Positions 15,708 to 23,574 of a DNA stretch of 64,000 bases are shown piece by piece. The stretch lies in assembly GCF_036241575.1 (NCBI RefSeq), contig NZ_CP108455.1, positions 6,555,001 through 6,619,000 of the forward strand. Reading direction: 5' to 3'. A program made the position numbers and the translations under genes. The notes under the pieces are model-generated. The model made no database searches. It was not told the DNA's origin and saw nothing but the letters and a program-made list of their open reading frames with translations. This DNA comes from Streptomyces sp. NBC_01267. Its GTDB lineage: Bacteria; Actinomycetota; Actinomycetes; Streptomycetales; Streptomycetaceae. Numbering within the stretch: position 1 is the stretch's first letter; each line of letters starts with the position of its first letter.

Positions 15708-16826
15708 TTGTCTTTCTCTTCTTTCCCGCAGGCTTCCTCCGCGTCCTCGCACCCGCTCGCGCCGTACGGGTGGGACGCGGCCTGGGAAGCCGAGTTCACC
15801 CCGTACGCCGAACGCGGTCTTGTTCCCGGCCGGGTCGTGCGGGTCGACCGTGGGCAGTGCGACGTGATCACCCCGGACGGCATCGTGCGGGCCGACACCG
15901 AGTACGTCGTGCCGCGCGACCCGATGAAGGTCGTCTGCACCGGCGACTGGGCGGCGGTCGACGCCGTGGGTGATCCGCTGTTCGTGCGGACGCTGCTGCC
16001 CCGGCGGACCGCCTTCGTACGGTCGACCTCCTCGCAGCGGTCCGAGGGGCAGATCCTCGCGGCCAATGTCGATCACGCGATCATCGCGGTGCCGCTCTCC
16101 GTCGAGCTGGATCTCGGCCGGATCGAACGGTTCCTCGCCCTGGCGTGGGAGTCCGGCGCCACACCGCTGGTCGTGCTGACCAAGGCCGACCTGGTGCCGG
16201 ACGCCACCGGGCTCTCGTATCTCGTCGAGGACGTCGAGACGACCGCACCGGGTGTGCAGGTGCTGGCCGTCAGCTCGGCCACCGGCGCCGGGGTCGACAT
16301 CCTCGCCGCGGTGGTCGCCGGCGGCACGAGCGTGCTGCTCGGGGTCTCCGGTGCGGGCAAGTCCACGCTGGCCAACGCCCTGATCGGCGAGGACGTCATG
16401 GAGGTGCAGGCCATCCGGGACGTGGACGGAAAGGGCCGGCACACCACCACCACCCGTAACCTGCTCGCCCTGCCCGGCGGGGGAGTCCTCATCGACACCC
16501 CGGGGCTCCGCGGGGTCGGCCTCTGGGACGCTTCGAGCGGGGTCACCCAGGTCTTCTCCGAGATCGACGCGCTCGCGCGGGAGTGCAGGTTCCACGACTG
16601 TGCCCATGAGGCGGAGCCGGGGTGTGCGGTGCTCGCGGCGATCGACGACGGCTCGTTGCCGGTCCGCCGGCTGGAGAGCTACCGCAAGCTGCTGCGGGAG
16701 AACCAGCGCATCGTCGCCAAGACCGATGCCCGGATGCGCGCCCAGATCCGGCGGGACTGGAAGATGAAGGGTGCGGAGGGGCGGGCGAACATGGAGGCCA
16801 AGCGGGGTAAGGTCCGCAAGCCGTAG
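15708..16826 (+). CDS. rsgA: Ribosome small-subunit-dependent GTPase RsgA
   Basis: A 372-aa circularly permuted GTPase that acts in late 30S subunit maturation. An OB-fold (VVRVDRGQCDVITPDG) precedes the permuted G motifs: G4 TKADLV, G5 SSATG, G1 GVSGAGKST, a TTTTR switch, and G3 DTPG. A C-terminal zinc knuckle follows, with CRFHDCAHEAEPGC supplying C-H-C ligands. The start is taken as TTG 15708 because GAAGGG lies 7 nt upstream and the protein then begins with the family-like SFSSFPQ. A GTG 15 nt earlier has no ribosome site. Downstream is a GC hairpin and an alternating purine-pyrimidine tract. Confidence 0.9.
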   Translation: MSFSSFPQASSASSHPLAPYGWDAAWEAEFTPYAERGLVPGRVVRVDRGQCDVITPDGIVRADTEYVVPRDPMKVVCTGDWAAVDAVGDPLFVRTLLPRRTAFVRSTSSQRSEGQILAANVDHAIIAVPLSVELDLGRIERFLALAWESGATPLVVLTKADLVPDATGLSYLVEDVETTAPGVQVLAVSSATGAGVDILAAVVAGGTSVLLGVSGAGKSTLANALIGEDVMEVQAIRDVDGKGRHTTTTRNLLALPGGGVLIDTPGLRGVGLWDASSGVTQVFSEIDALARECRFHDCAHEAEPGCAVLAAIDDGSLPVRRLESYRKLLRENQRIVAKTDARMRAQIRRDWKMKGAEGRANMEAKRGKVRKP

Positions 16827-16828
16827 GG

Positions 16829-16846
16829 CCTGCCCCGCGGGGCGGG
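16829..16846 (+). terminator. GC-rich hairpin after rsgA
   Basis: CCTGCCCC (16829-16836) can pair with GGGGCGGG (16839-16846), starting 2 nt after the rsgA stop codon. The loop is only 2 nt unless the inner pair opens. No T-tract. Confidence 0.35.
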
Positions 16847-16861
16847 TCCGCGGAGCGTTCG

Positions 16862-16918
16862 GTGTGTGTGCGCGTGTACGTGCGTGTACGTGTGTGTACG
16901 TGTGTGTACGTGTGTGTG
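16862..16918. repeat. 57-bp perfect alternating purine-pyrimidine tract with 10-bp period
   Basis: From 16862 to 16918 every base alternates purine and pyrimidine without exception. Inside, four successive 10-bp units ending in GTGTACG (16871-16910) differ only in their first bases. Such (GT/CG/TA)n sequence is the classic substrate for left-handed Z-DNA. It is in non-coding sequence between rsgA and the mannosyltransferase gene. Confidence 0.9.
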
Positions 16919-17252
16919 GCGGGCCCGGTCGACGCGTGTCGGCCGGGCCCGGTTCCGTGACGATCCTCACGTCGGTTTCTCGCTGCCGGTGTCGGCCGGA
17001 TGCCCCGCGCCGTGCGTATGCCTGGTGAAGCGAGAGATCCGGCAGTGCGGACGTCAGGGAGTGGCGAGTGGTGCGTGACCGTCCGGGGGTGCGGAGGCAG
17101 CAGGCCGACGCAACCCCCGCCGCGCGGGATCCGTCCCTCACAAGGCCGTTCCTTTCCGTACCGCGGCCGGGCGGGCGCCGTCGGCCCGCGCGTCCGGATG
17201 CCACCGCACACCTCGACGTTCGCGCATACCCGCACACCCAGGAGAGTTCTCT
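16919..17252. other. 334-nt leader region of the mannosyltransferase gene
   Basis: No supportable ORF. The stretch was checked against the conserved cores of the cobalamin, TPP and SAM riboswitch families and no match was recognised. It ends in the AGGAGAG ribosome site of the downstream gene. Confidence 0.4.
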
Positions 17253-18536
17253 ATGCCCGCTGTGTCGCCCGAGCTGCGTGCGAGCGGCGTTCCCGTACCC
17301 ACGCAACCCCCGGGGACGCGGGAACAGCCGTCACCGTCCGGCCACGGGGGAGACGGGTCCGGGCCCCGCAAGCGAGCGGTCCTCCCCGGCCCCCTGCGCC
17401 TGCCCCTCCGGCTGTGCCCGGCCGACCGCGAGGTGCTGTGGCTGTACCTGTGGACCCGCATAGGCATATGGACCACGGCCTACTGCGTCCGATGGGTGTT
17501 TCCCCCCACCGGTGACTCCCGGGACGTCAAGCCCGTCCTCGCGCCCTTCCAACAGTGGGACTGGTACCACTACCTGCACATAGCGCAGCAGGGTTACTTC
17601 CCCGGGCAGGCCGGTCCCTGGCAGAGCGGCTGGGACAACCGGGAGGCCTTCTTCCCCGGATTCCCGCTCGTGCTCCGGGCCGTACACGTCGTGGTCCCGA
17701 GCTGGGCCGCGGCGGGCCTGCTGGTCTCCTTCGTCGCCGGAGCCTTTGCCGTCCTGGCGCTGGCCCGCATCGCCCGGCTGTATCTGCCCGACCCGGACGC
17801 GGGCACGCGCACCGTGCTGTTCCTGCTGCTCTCACCGTGCGCGATCTTCCTCGCAGTCGGTTACACCGAAGCCCTCTTCCTCGCCTTCGCGCTGCCCGCC
17901 TGGCTCGCCGCCCAGCGGCGCAACTGGCCCCTCGCGGCCGTCCTGACCGCACTGGCCACGTCGGTCCGCATCAGCGGCCTCTTCGTCGCCGCCGCCATCG
18001 CCCTGCACTTCCTCCTCACCACCCGCACCCGCAAGGAGTGGCGCTCGCTGCCCTGGCTGGCCCTGCCCGCCCTGTCCGCCGGCATCTACAGCTGGTACCT
18101 GCACGCGCACACCGGCGACTGGATGGCCTGGAAGCACGCCGAGGAACGCGGCTGGTACCGCGATTTCCACGCCCCCTGGGACGCCTGGACGACCACCTGG
18201 CACTCCGCCTTCGGCCACACCCAGGCCAGCGGGTACGCCTTCATGTTCCAGGCCGAACTCGCCGCCATGGTCGTCGGGCTGCTCCTGGTGGGACTGCTGG
18301 CATGGCGCCGCCGCTGGGCCGAGGCCCTCTACATCGGCCTCAGCCTGTGGGCGCTGGGCACCTCCTACTGGTACACCTCCATCCCGCGCGCCACGCTCCT
18401 GTGGTGGCCCCTGTGGATCGGCCTGGCCGGATGGTCCCTGCGGAACCCGCGGGTCAAGACCGTCTACCTGAGCCTCGCCGTTCCCCTGATGGGCGCCTAC
18501 TCCCTGGCCTTCCTGTCCGGGCGCTGGGCGGGCTGA
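17253..18536 (+). CDS. PIG-V-like mannosyltransferase family membrane protein
   Basis: A 427-aa polytopic protein with an N-terminal cytoplasmic tail and about nine membrane helices. The first loop holds FQQWDWYHYLHIAQQGY, the WDxxxY/H catalytic-type motif of the PIG-V/GT-C mannosyltransferase superfamily. A second conserved segment, AFFPGFPLVLR, and SPCAIFLAVGYTEALFL also fit. It presumably transfers a hexose from a polyprenyl-phosphate donor on the outer face of the membrane; acceptor unknown. Start 17253 has AGGAGAG 8 nt upstream. It stands alone with an intergenic leader of 430 nt. Confidence 0.82.
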   Translation: MPAVSPELRASGVPVPTQPPGTREQPSPSGHGGDGSGPRKRAVLPGPLRLPLRLCPADREVLWLYLWTRIGIWTTAYCVRWVFPPTGDSRDVKPVLAPFQQWDWYHYLHIAQQGYFPGQAGPWQSGWDNREAFFPGFPLVLRAVHVVVPSWAAAGLLVSFVAGAFAVLALARIARLYLPDPDAGTRTVLFLLLSPCAIFLAVGYTEALFLAFALPAWLAAQRRNWPLAAVLTALATSVRISGLFVAAAIALHFLLTTRTRKEWRSLPWLALPALSAGIYSWYLHAHTGDWMAWKHAEERGWYRDFHAPWDAWTTTWHSAFGHTQASGYAFMFQAELAAMVVGLLLVGLLAWRRRWAEALYIGLSLWALGTSYWYTSIPRATLLWWPLWIGLAGWSLRNPRVKTVYLSLAVPLMGAYSLAFLSGRWAG

Positions 18537-18615
18537 CGGCACCCGGACTGTGAAGGCAGTGCCGTCCGAATCCCGCCAGCCGGGTGCCCGGACCAGGGGC
18601 ACACTGGTACCCGTG

Positions 18616-19929
18616 ATGGATGAAGAGACCAGGTACGAAGCGGTGAGCAGCCGCGACGCGCGCTTCGACGGCGAGTTCTTCTTCGCCGTCCGCACCACGG
18701 GCATCTACTGCCGGCCGAGCTGTCCCGCGGTGACCCCCAAGCGTAAGAACGTCCGCTTCTATCCGACCGCTGCCGCGGCCCAGGGGCAGGGGTTCCGGGC
18801 CTGCCGCCGCTGTCGGCCGGACGCCGTGCCCGGATCGGCCGCCTGGAACGTACGCGCCGATGTCGTCGGCCGCGCCATGCGGATGATCGGCGACGGCGTG
18901 GTGGACCGCGAAGGCGTGCCCGGTCTCGCGGAACGGCTCGGCTACAGCACCCGGCAGGTCCAGCGGCAGCTCACCGCCGAGGTGGGCGCGGGCCCGGTGG
19001 CGCTGGCCCGCGCGCAGCGCTCGCAGGCCGCGCGTGTGCTGCTCCAGACCACCCGGCTGCCCGTCACGGAGATCGCGTTCGCGTCCGGGTTCGCGAGTGT
19101 GCGGCAGTTCAACGACACGATCCGGCAGATCTACGCCCGCACGCCGAGCGACCTGCGCGCGGAGGCCGCCGCCCCGGCAGCGGCGACGGCCGCGGGCATC
19201 CCGCTGCGGCTCGCGTACCGCGGTGCCTACGCGGCGAAGGACGTCTTCGATCTCCTCGGCCGGGAGGCCCTGCCCCGGATCGAGGAGATGACCGGCACGC
19301 CGGGATCCCGTACCTACCGGCGTACCCTGCGGCTGCCGCACGGCTCCGGCGTCGTCGCCGTCGGTGAACGGTCCGCGGGGCGCTGGCTGGACGCGCGGAT
19401 CCACCTCACCGATCTGCGCGACCTGACCACCACCGTCCAGCGCCTGCGCCGCCTCTTCGACCTGGACGCGGATCCCTACGCCATCGACGAGCGGCTGGCC
19501 GCCGACCCCCGGCTGGCGCCACTGGTCGCGCGGCGGCCGGGGCTGCGCTCGCCGGGCGCGGCCGAACCCGAGGAGTTCGCGGTACGGGCACTGGCCGGGC
19601 GGGAGAAGTCCGCATGGCTGGTGGAGCGGTACGGGACCGTGCTCGACCGGCCCAGCGGCGGGCTCACCCACGTCTTCCCCGCGCCCGCGGAGCTGATGGC
19701 GGACGAGCCGTCGCTGGGCGCCGTGGCCGGTGTACGGCTGGACGTCGGCGCCGACCGCGACGGGACCGAGCAGGCACTGCTGGCGCTGCCCGGCATGACA
19801 CCGAGGGCCGCGGCCCTGGTCCGGATGCGCGCGTTGGGTGATCCCGATGTGGCGCTGCCCGGCGAACCGGACGCGGAACTCTGGCGGCCCTGGCGCTCGT
19901 ACGCACTGCGGCATCTGTGGCTGGAGTGA
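18616..19929 (+). CDS. alkA: Ada-type regulator fused to a degenerate AlkA glycosylase domain
   Basis: A 437-aa alkylation-response protein. The N-terminal Ada domain is intact: FDGEFFFAVRTTGIYCRPSC followed by CRRC supplies the four zinc cysteines, the first being the methyl acceptor. An AraC-type helix-turn-helix follows (RQVQRQL, EIAFASGFASVRQFNDTIR). The C-terminal AlkA domain begins normally (LRLAYRGAYAAKDVFDLLG) but is shortened. The helix-hairpin-helix reads PGMTPRAAALV instead of GIGPWTA-type, and the loop with the catalytic Asp (LPxDLG-type in relatives) is collapsed to LPGEPDAELW. Methyl transfer and activation are plausible; base excision is doubtful. Start 18616 (ATG) is preceded by GTG at 18613; neither has a strong ribosome site. 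Confidence 0.85.
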   Translation: MDEETRYEAVSSRDARFDGEFFFAVRTTGIYCRPSCPAVTPKRKNVRFYPTAAAAQGQGFRACRRCRPDAVPGSAAWNVRADVVGRAMRMIGDGVVDREGVPGLAERLGYSTRQVQRQLTAEVGAGPVALARAQRSQAARVLLQTTRLPVTEIAFASGFASVRQFNDTIRQIYARTPSDLRAEAAAPAAATAAGIPLRLAYRGAYAAKDVFDLLGREALPRIEEMTGTPGSRTYRRTLRLPHGSGVVAVGERSAGRWLDARIHLTDLRDLTTTVQRLRRLFDLDADPYAIDERLAADPRLAPLVARRPGLRSPGAAEPEEFAVRALAGREKSAWLVERYGTVLDRPSGGLTHVFPAPAELMADEPSLGAVAGVRLDVGADRDGTEQALLALPGMTPRAAALVRMRALGDPDVALPGEPDAELWRPWRSYALRHLWLE

Positions 19930-20017
19930 GCCGTTCCTCGAAGCGCCATGGACGGCGAATTGCCCTGTGCAGCAAGAGAGCTGATGGTACGTCAGGTGAC
20001 GACGGTGCCCCGCCGGG

Positions 20018-20383
20018 TCACTCCAGGCCCCAGCTGTGGATCTTCTTCGGGTGGATCCGGATGAGTTCCTCGCTGAACTGCGGGCCCAACTCGTGCGGAC
20101 CCGTCAACAGCTCGGCCTCGCCCCTGATGTCCACCCCGCGCACCTCCCACGGCTGCACGCTCACCACGTCGTCGACCACCAGCGCGACCTTCGGATTCGC
20201 CTGCAGATTGCGCCACTTCTTGGTGGTGCCCAGCGCGTACCCGCCGATCAGGATCGTCCCGTCCTTCTGCGGGAAGAAGCCGACCGGATTGGCCTGCGGC
20301 TGGCCCCGGCGGTCCACGGTGGCCAGCCGCCCCAGGCGCTGGGTGGAGAGATACGCGCGCTCGGCCTCGGTGAATTCACTCAT
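20018..20383 (-). CDS. PPOX-class F420-dependent oxidoreductase-like protein
   Basis: A 121-aa split-barrel flavin/F420-binding protein. The signature is LGRLATVDRRGQPQANPV near the N-terminus, then KKWRNLQANPKVALVVDDV in the middle and a late RGEAELLTG. These are the conserved segments of the pyridoxamine-5'-phosphate-oxidase-like F420 proteins (Rv1155/MSMEG_5819 type) common in actinomycetes. The substrate is unknown. The ATG at 20383 is chosen by homology; GGAGG sits only 1 nt before it, so translation may begin at an upstream GTG (20413). It follows the GH95-like gene on the same strand. Confidence 0.8.
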   Translation of the reverse strand: MSEFTEAERAYLSTQRLGRLATVDRRGQPQANPVGFFPQKDGTILIGGYALGTTKKWRNLQANPKVALVVDDVVSVQPWEVRGVDIRGEAELLTGPHELGPQFSEELIRIHPKKIHSWGLE

Positions 20384-20438
20384 GCCTCCAGCATCGCGCG
20401 CCCAGCTCCCCACCGCATCGTCACCCGGTGTCAGGCCC

Positions 20439-22796
20439 TCATGCCGGCAGACCCCAGTGAGCGGCCGGTTCGTTGGGTGTGACGGGCCTGATGGTCAGAT
20501 CCGGGCGGTCGCCCGCCGCGGTGATCAGCGCCGACTCGCCCTTGCGCAGCGGGATCCGGACCGTGCCGTCGCCCAGGTCCTCGTACCGCAGGGGGCGCCC
20601 GTGAGAGTCGTGCACGTCGATCCGGCCCGCGATCCCATGGCGTACCGCACACGGCGCGCCCGCCTCACTGGTGACCCTGACCCACCGGGTCGCACCCTTC
20701 TCCCGTACCGCGCTGAGCAGGAACGCGCCCTGCGTACGGAAGTCGTGCAGGGCGAGGTCCTGCCAGGCCGCCGGTATCGCGGGGAAGACACGGACCACGC
20801 CGCCCCAGGACTGGCAGAGCATGTCGTGCAGTGACTGGGCCGCGGACAGCGGCGTCTCGATGACCGGCCCCGACTCCTTGTACATGGTGTTGGGCTGGAT
20901 GAAGCGGGCCATCAGTTCGCCGAGGTACTTGAGCGCGTCATCACCCTTGCCGAGCAGCGCCGACATGGAGGCGGCACCCGTGAACGTGTAGCCCTGGAGG
21001 GCGCCCTCGAAGCCGACCCAGTGGGCCAGCGACTTCTCGATGAGGGCGAGTTCGTCGGGTGTGCGGCCGGTGAGCTCGTACAGCGGGTAGACCGCCAGGA
21101 GGTGCGAGTAGTGGCGGTGGGACATCGCGAAGGGGACCCCCGCGCCGATCATGAAGCCGTTCTCGTCGACCGGGTACGGCGTGAGCTTCGTCAGCACTTC
21201 CTGCCAGCGGGCCGTCAGCGGGTCCTTGATCTTGAGGATGCCCGCCGATTCGACGAGGGTGCGGCAGCCCCAGCGCAGCAGCATCAGGTCGTAGTTGGTG
21301 TCCGGCGCGTTGACCCCGTACTCCGGCGAGAAGGTGGCCGGGAGGTGCAGTTTGCCGTCCGGGCCCGGTGTCAGGAAGTGCAGGTAGTAGTTGACCGCCT
21401 TGCGCAGCAACGGGAAGAGGGTGTCGCGCAGGATGCGCTCGTCCATGGTGTGGCGGTAGCTCAGCCAGACGTTGTGCAGGGCCCAGGTGAGGTTGCCGAC
21501 CTCGGGGGTCGGCGGGTCCTGGCCCGGGATGCCCACGCCGAAACCGCCGTTGGGGACATCCGCGCCGTTCATCAGCTGGGGGTCGGTGGTGCGGGGGATA
21601 CCCGCGGAGTCCTTCTGGTACGGGCCGGCCAGCTGGTTGGAGAGGTTGTCCCGGAATTCGCTCAACGCCCGTGTCACGGCGTCGAGTTCGAGGTGGTTGG
21701 AGCCGTGGATCAGCCAGTACTCCAGCTGGACGTTCAGATTCCACCAGGTGTTGGGCCACGGCGTGGGCTCCAGCCAGGGGCCGGACGTCGCCATCACCGG
21801 GGCGTCCGCGCGGGCGGCGGAGGCCACCTTGTAGAGCTGGATCCAGTAGAAGCGCTGGATCCGCGCGTCGGGCACGGAGAGGAAGCTCTTGCGGTAGTAG
21901 CGGTGCCACCAGGCGCGGTGGGTCAGGGCGTGCACGTCGTACGAGGCCGTGGCCGCGCCGCGCACCACCCGGACCGCGCGGTCGCGAGCCGTGGTCTTCG
22001 GGTGGGAGTGCGCCACGGTGGCATACAGCGTGCGCCGCGCGCCCCGGGTGCGCTCCTGCCAGGCGGTGACGTGCTGGCCGCCTGCGAGCAGCGGCTGTAC
22101 GGCGGCCGTCACCCCGCTGTGCTGCTCCGTCACGGCCGGCGGGTTGGCCGCGTACCCGTCGGGAAGGGGCTTCGAAGCGGCGCGCGGGCTGATGGACTCG
22201 GCGGGGTGGAAGACCCAGCGGAAGTCCTTCTCGCCCACGCTCGGGGTGATCTCGACGGCGAGCACCGAGAGGGAGTTGTGGACCAGGGCGCGCACCGTCA
22301 GCGTGCCGCGGTCGGTCGTCAGCGTGCCGGTGAGTTCGGCGTCGCGCAGGCCGAGGCGCCAGTCGACGGCCGTGATGGTGCCGACCGGCTCCAGCGTGAA
22401 GTAGCCGATCGGCAGCCGCGCGAGGCCGAAGAGCGAGCCGAACTCCGGGCGGTGGTCGGTGACCTCGGAGTGCTGGACGTTGAACCGCACCGCGTTCTTG
22501 CCGGGTTCGGCGTAGATGCCGGAGCCGAGATAGCCGTTGCCGAGGTACGGGCCCTCGTACCAGGTCTGCGGCATCTTCTGCCAGACGAGATCGGCGTCGG
22601 AGAGAACCGTGGTCCAGCTGTCATCCGATGACTTCACCGACGTCGCCGGGCGAGGTGTGGCCGGGTGCGCGTTCCCCGGCGCCGGGGCCGCCTGCGCGGG
22701 CACGGCGGCCAGGCCGCCGGTCAGCAGCGCTCCGCCGAGGGCGGTGCCCGTGGCGAGAACGGTTCGTCGTTTCGGTGGTTCAGGTACAGCGACCAT
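20439..22796 (-). CDS. Tat-exported glycoside hydrolase, GH95-like
   Basis: A 785-aa enzyme with a twin-arginine signal (KRRTVLATGTALGG) and cleavage near AQAAPA. The mature part follows the GH95/alpha-fucosidase-like plan: an N-terminal beta-sandwich opening WYEGPYLGNGYLGSGIYAEPG, an (alpha/alpha)6 barrel with PWPNTWWNLNVQLEYWL, NGADVPNGG, HLPATFSPEYG and MSHRHYSHLLAVYPLY, and a C-terminal beta domain. It likely removes alpha-L-fucose or a related sugar from glycans outside the cell. The start at 22796 has GGGAGG 4 nt upstream; an ATG at 22826 is the alternative. A promoter lies at 22850-22878. Confidence 0.82.
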   Translation of the reverse strand: MVAVPEPPKRRTVLATGTALGGALLTGGLAAVPAQAAPAPGNAHPATPRPATSVKSSDDSWTTVLSDADLVWQKMPQTWYEGPYLGNGYLGSGIYAEPGKNAVRFNVQHSEVTDHRPEFGSLFGLARLPIGYFTLEPVGTITAVDWRLGLRDAELTGTLTTDRGTLTVRALVHNSLSVLAVEITPSVGEKDFRWVFHPAESISPRAASKPLPDGYAANPPAVTEQHSGVTAAVQPLLAGGQHVTAWQERTRGARRTLYATVAHSHPKTTARDRAVRVVRGAATASYDVHALTHRAWWHRYYRKSFLSVPDARIQRFYWIQLYKVASAARADAPVMATSGPWLEPTPWPNTWWNLNVQLEYWLIHGSNHLELDAVTRALSEFRDNLSNQLAGPYQKDSAGIPRTTDPQLMNGADVPNGGFGVGIPGQDPPTPEVGNLTWALHNVWLSYRHTMDERILRDTLFPLLRKAVNYYLHFLTPGPDGKLHLPATFSPEYGVNAPDTNYDLMLLRWGCRTLVESAGILKIKDPLTARWQEVLTKLTPYPVDENGFMIGAGVPFAMSHRHYSHLLAVYPLYELTGRTPDELALIEKSLAHWVGFEGALQGYTFTGAASMSALLGKGDDALKYLGELMARFIQPNTMYKESGPVIETPLSAAQSLHDMLCQSWGGVVRVFPAIPAAWQDLALHDFRTQGAFLLSAVREKGATRWVRVTSEAGAPCAVRHGIAGRIDVHDSHGRPLRYEDLGDGTVRIPLRKGESALITAAGDRPDLTIRPVTPNEPAAHWGLPA

Positions 22797-22849
22797 GACG
22801 CCTCCCGGCGGCTCGTATCCAGACATTCATCCGAGCTATTCCCTGAAGA

Positions 22850-22878
22850 AAGGTAAGCACGGTGCCCGGGTGCGTCAA
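22850..22878 (-). promoter_or_regulatory. HrdB-type promoter of the GH95-like gene
   Basis: Read on the minus strand, TTGACG (22878-22873) and TACCTT (22855-22850) are separated by exactly 17 nt. Transcription would start near 22843, giving a short leader before either candidate start codon. This is one of the best sigma-70-like matches in the window. Confidence 0.6.
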
Positions 22879-23011
22879 TGAGTCGGGAGAGATCCCATCT
22901 TTTGGTCGGTCCGGCCCTCTGTGCTGCGAGGGCCTGCCTCCCCCGCGCCGCAAGGCCTGCTCCCCGCGTGCTGCGAGGATCTGGCCGGGACCCGTACACG
23001 GCGGCCGGTGT

Positions 23012-23494
23012 TCAGCCCCGGATGAGTGCGCCCACCCAGGCGCCCACGACCATGAGGCAGGCCGAGAGCTCGACGAGGATCGAGGTGCCGATGGCGCGCA
23101 TGACCGTACGGGTGGAGGCCCGGCCCGCGCCGTGACCGCCGAGGCGTACGCGCTCGGCCCCGTAGATTCCTCCGATGAACCCGACGATGCCGCCCAGTAC
23201 CGGCACGATGAAGAAGCCCACGATCCCGGCGGCCCCGCCGATGTACACGGTCTTGCGCGGGGCCCCCGACTCGCGGGGGCGGCGGGCGGGCAGCAGCGGG
23301 CGCAGGGCCTGGTTCAGCAGGAGCACGGCCGTGGCCCCGGCCAGGATTCCCCAGGCCAGGCCGGTGGTGTCGGTCAGCGCCCACCAGGCGAGGGCCGCCC
23401 AGACGATCGCCTGTCCCGGCACACCCGGGACCAGGACCCCGACCAGACCGAGCAGCATCACCAGGGCGACCGCGACGAGCTGCCACACACTCAT
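23012..23494 (-). CDS. DUF456 domain membrane protein
   Basis: A 160-aa protein with four to five membrane helices. The glycine/proline-rich LGLVGVLVPGVPGQAIVWAA after helix one and the GIVGFFIVPVLGGIVGFIGGI segment are typical of DUF456 proteins. These are small membrane proteins of unknown function, widespread in bacteria. The start at 23494 begins MSVWQLVAVA; the frame extends upstream but carries no recognisable sequence. It is transcribed toward the GH95-like promoter region and follows the LuxR-type regulator by 80 nt, so the two may share a transcript. Confidence 0.78.
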   Translation of the reverse strand: MSVWQLVAVALVMLLGLVGVLVPGVPGQAIVWAALAWWALTDTTGLAWGILAGATAVLLLNQALRPLLPARRPRESGAPRKTVYIGGAAGIVGFFIVPVLGGIVGFIGGIYGAERVRLGGHGAGRASTRTVMRAIGTSILVELSACLMVVGAWVGALIRG

Positions 23495-23574
23495 CTGCCA
23501 AGCGTGCAGGAAGTGACCGGACACCGCAGCATGGAATACCGCCCCGGTCCGGACGGGAAGAACCGCGGAGTGGA

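Noticed and set aside
16919..17252. Riboswitch in the mannosyltransferase leader
   Set aside because: Compared by eye with the conserved cores of cobalamin, TPP and SAM aptamers; none present.
21021..22631. 536-aa + strand ORF opposite the GH95-like gene
   Set aside because: No recognisable domain; antisense shadow of a well-supported enzyme.
22920..22990. Degenerate repeats of GTGCTGCGAGG/GCGCCGCAAGG
   Set aside because: Three loosely similar units in a G+C-rich gap; not regular enough to call.
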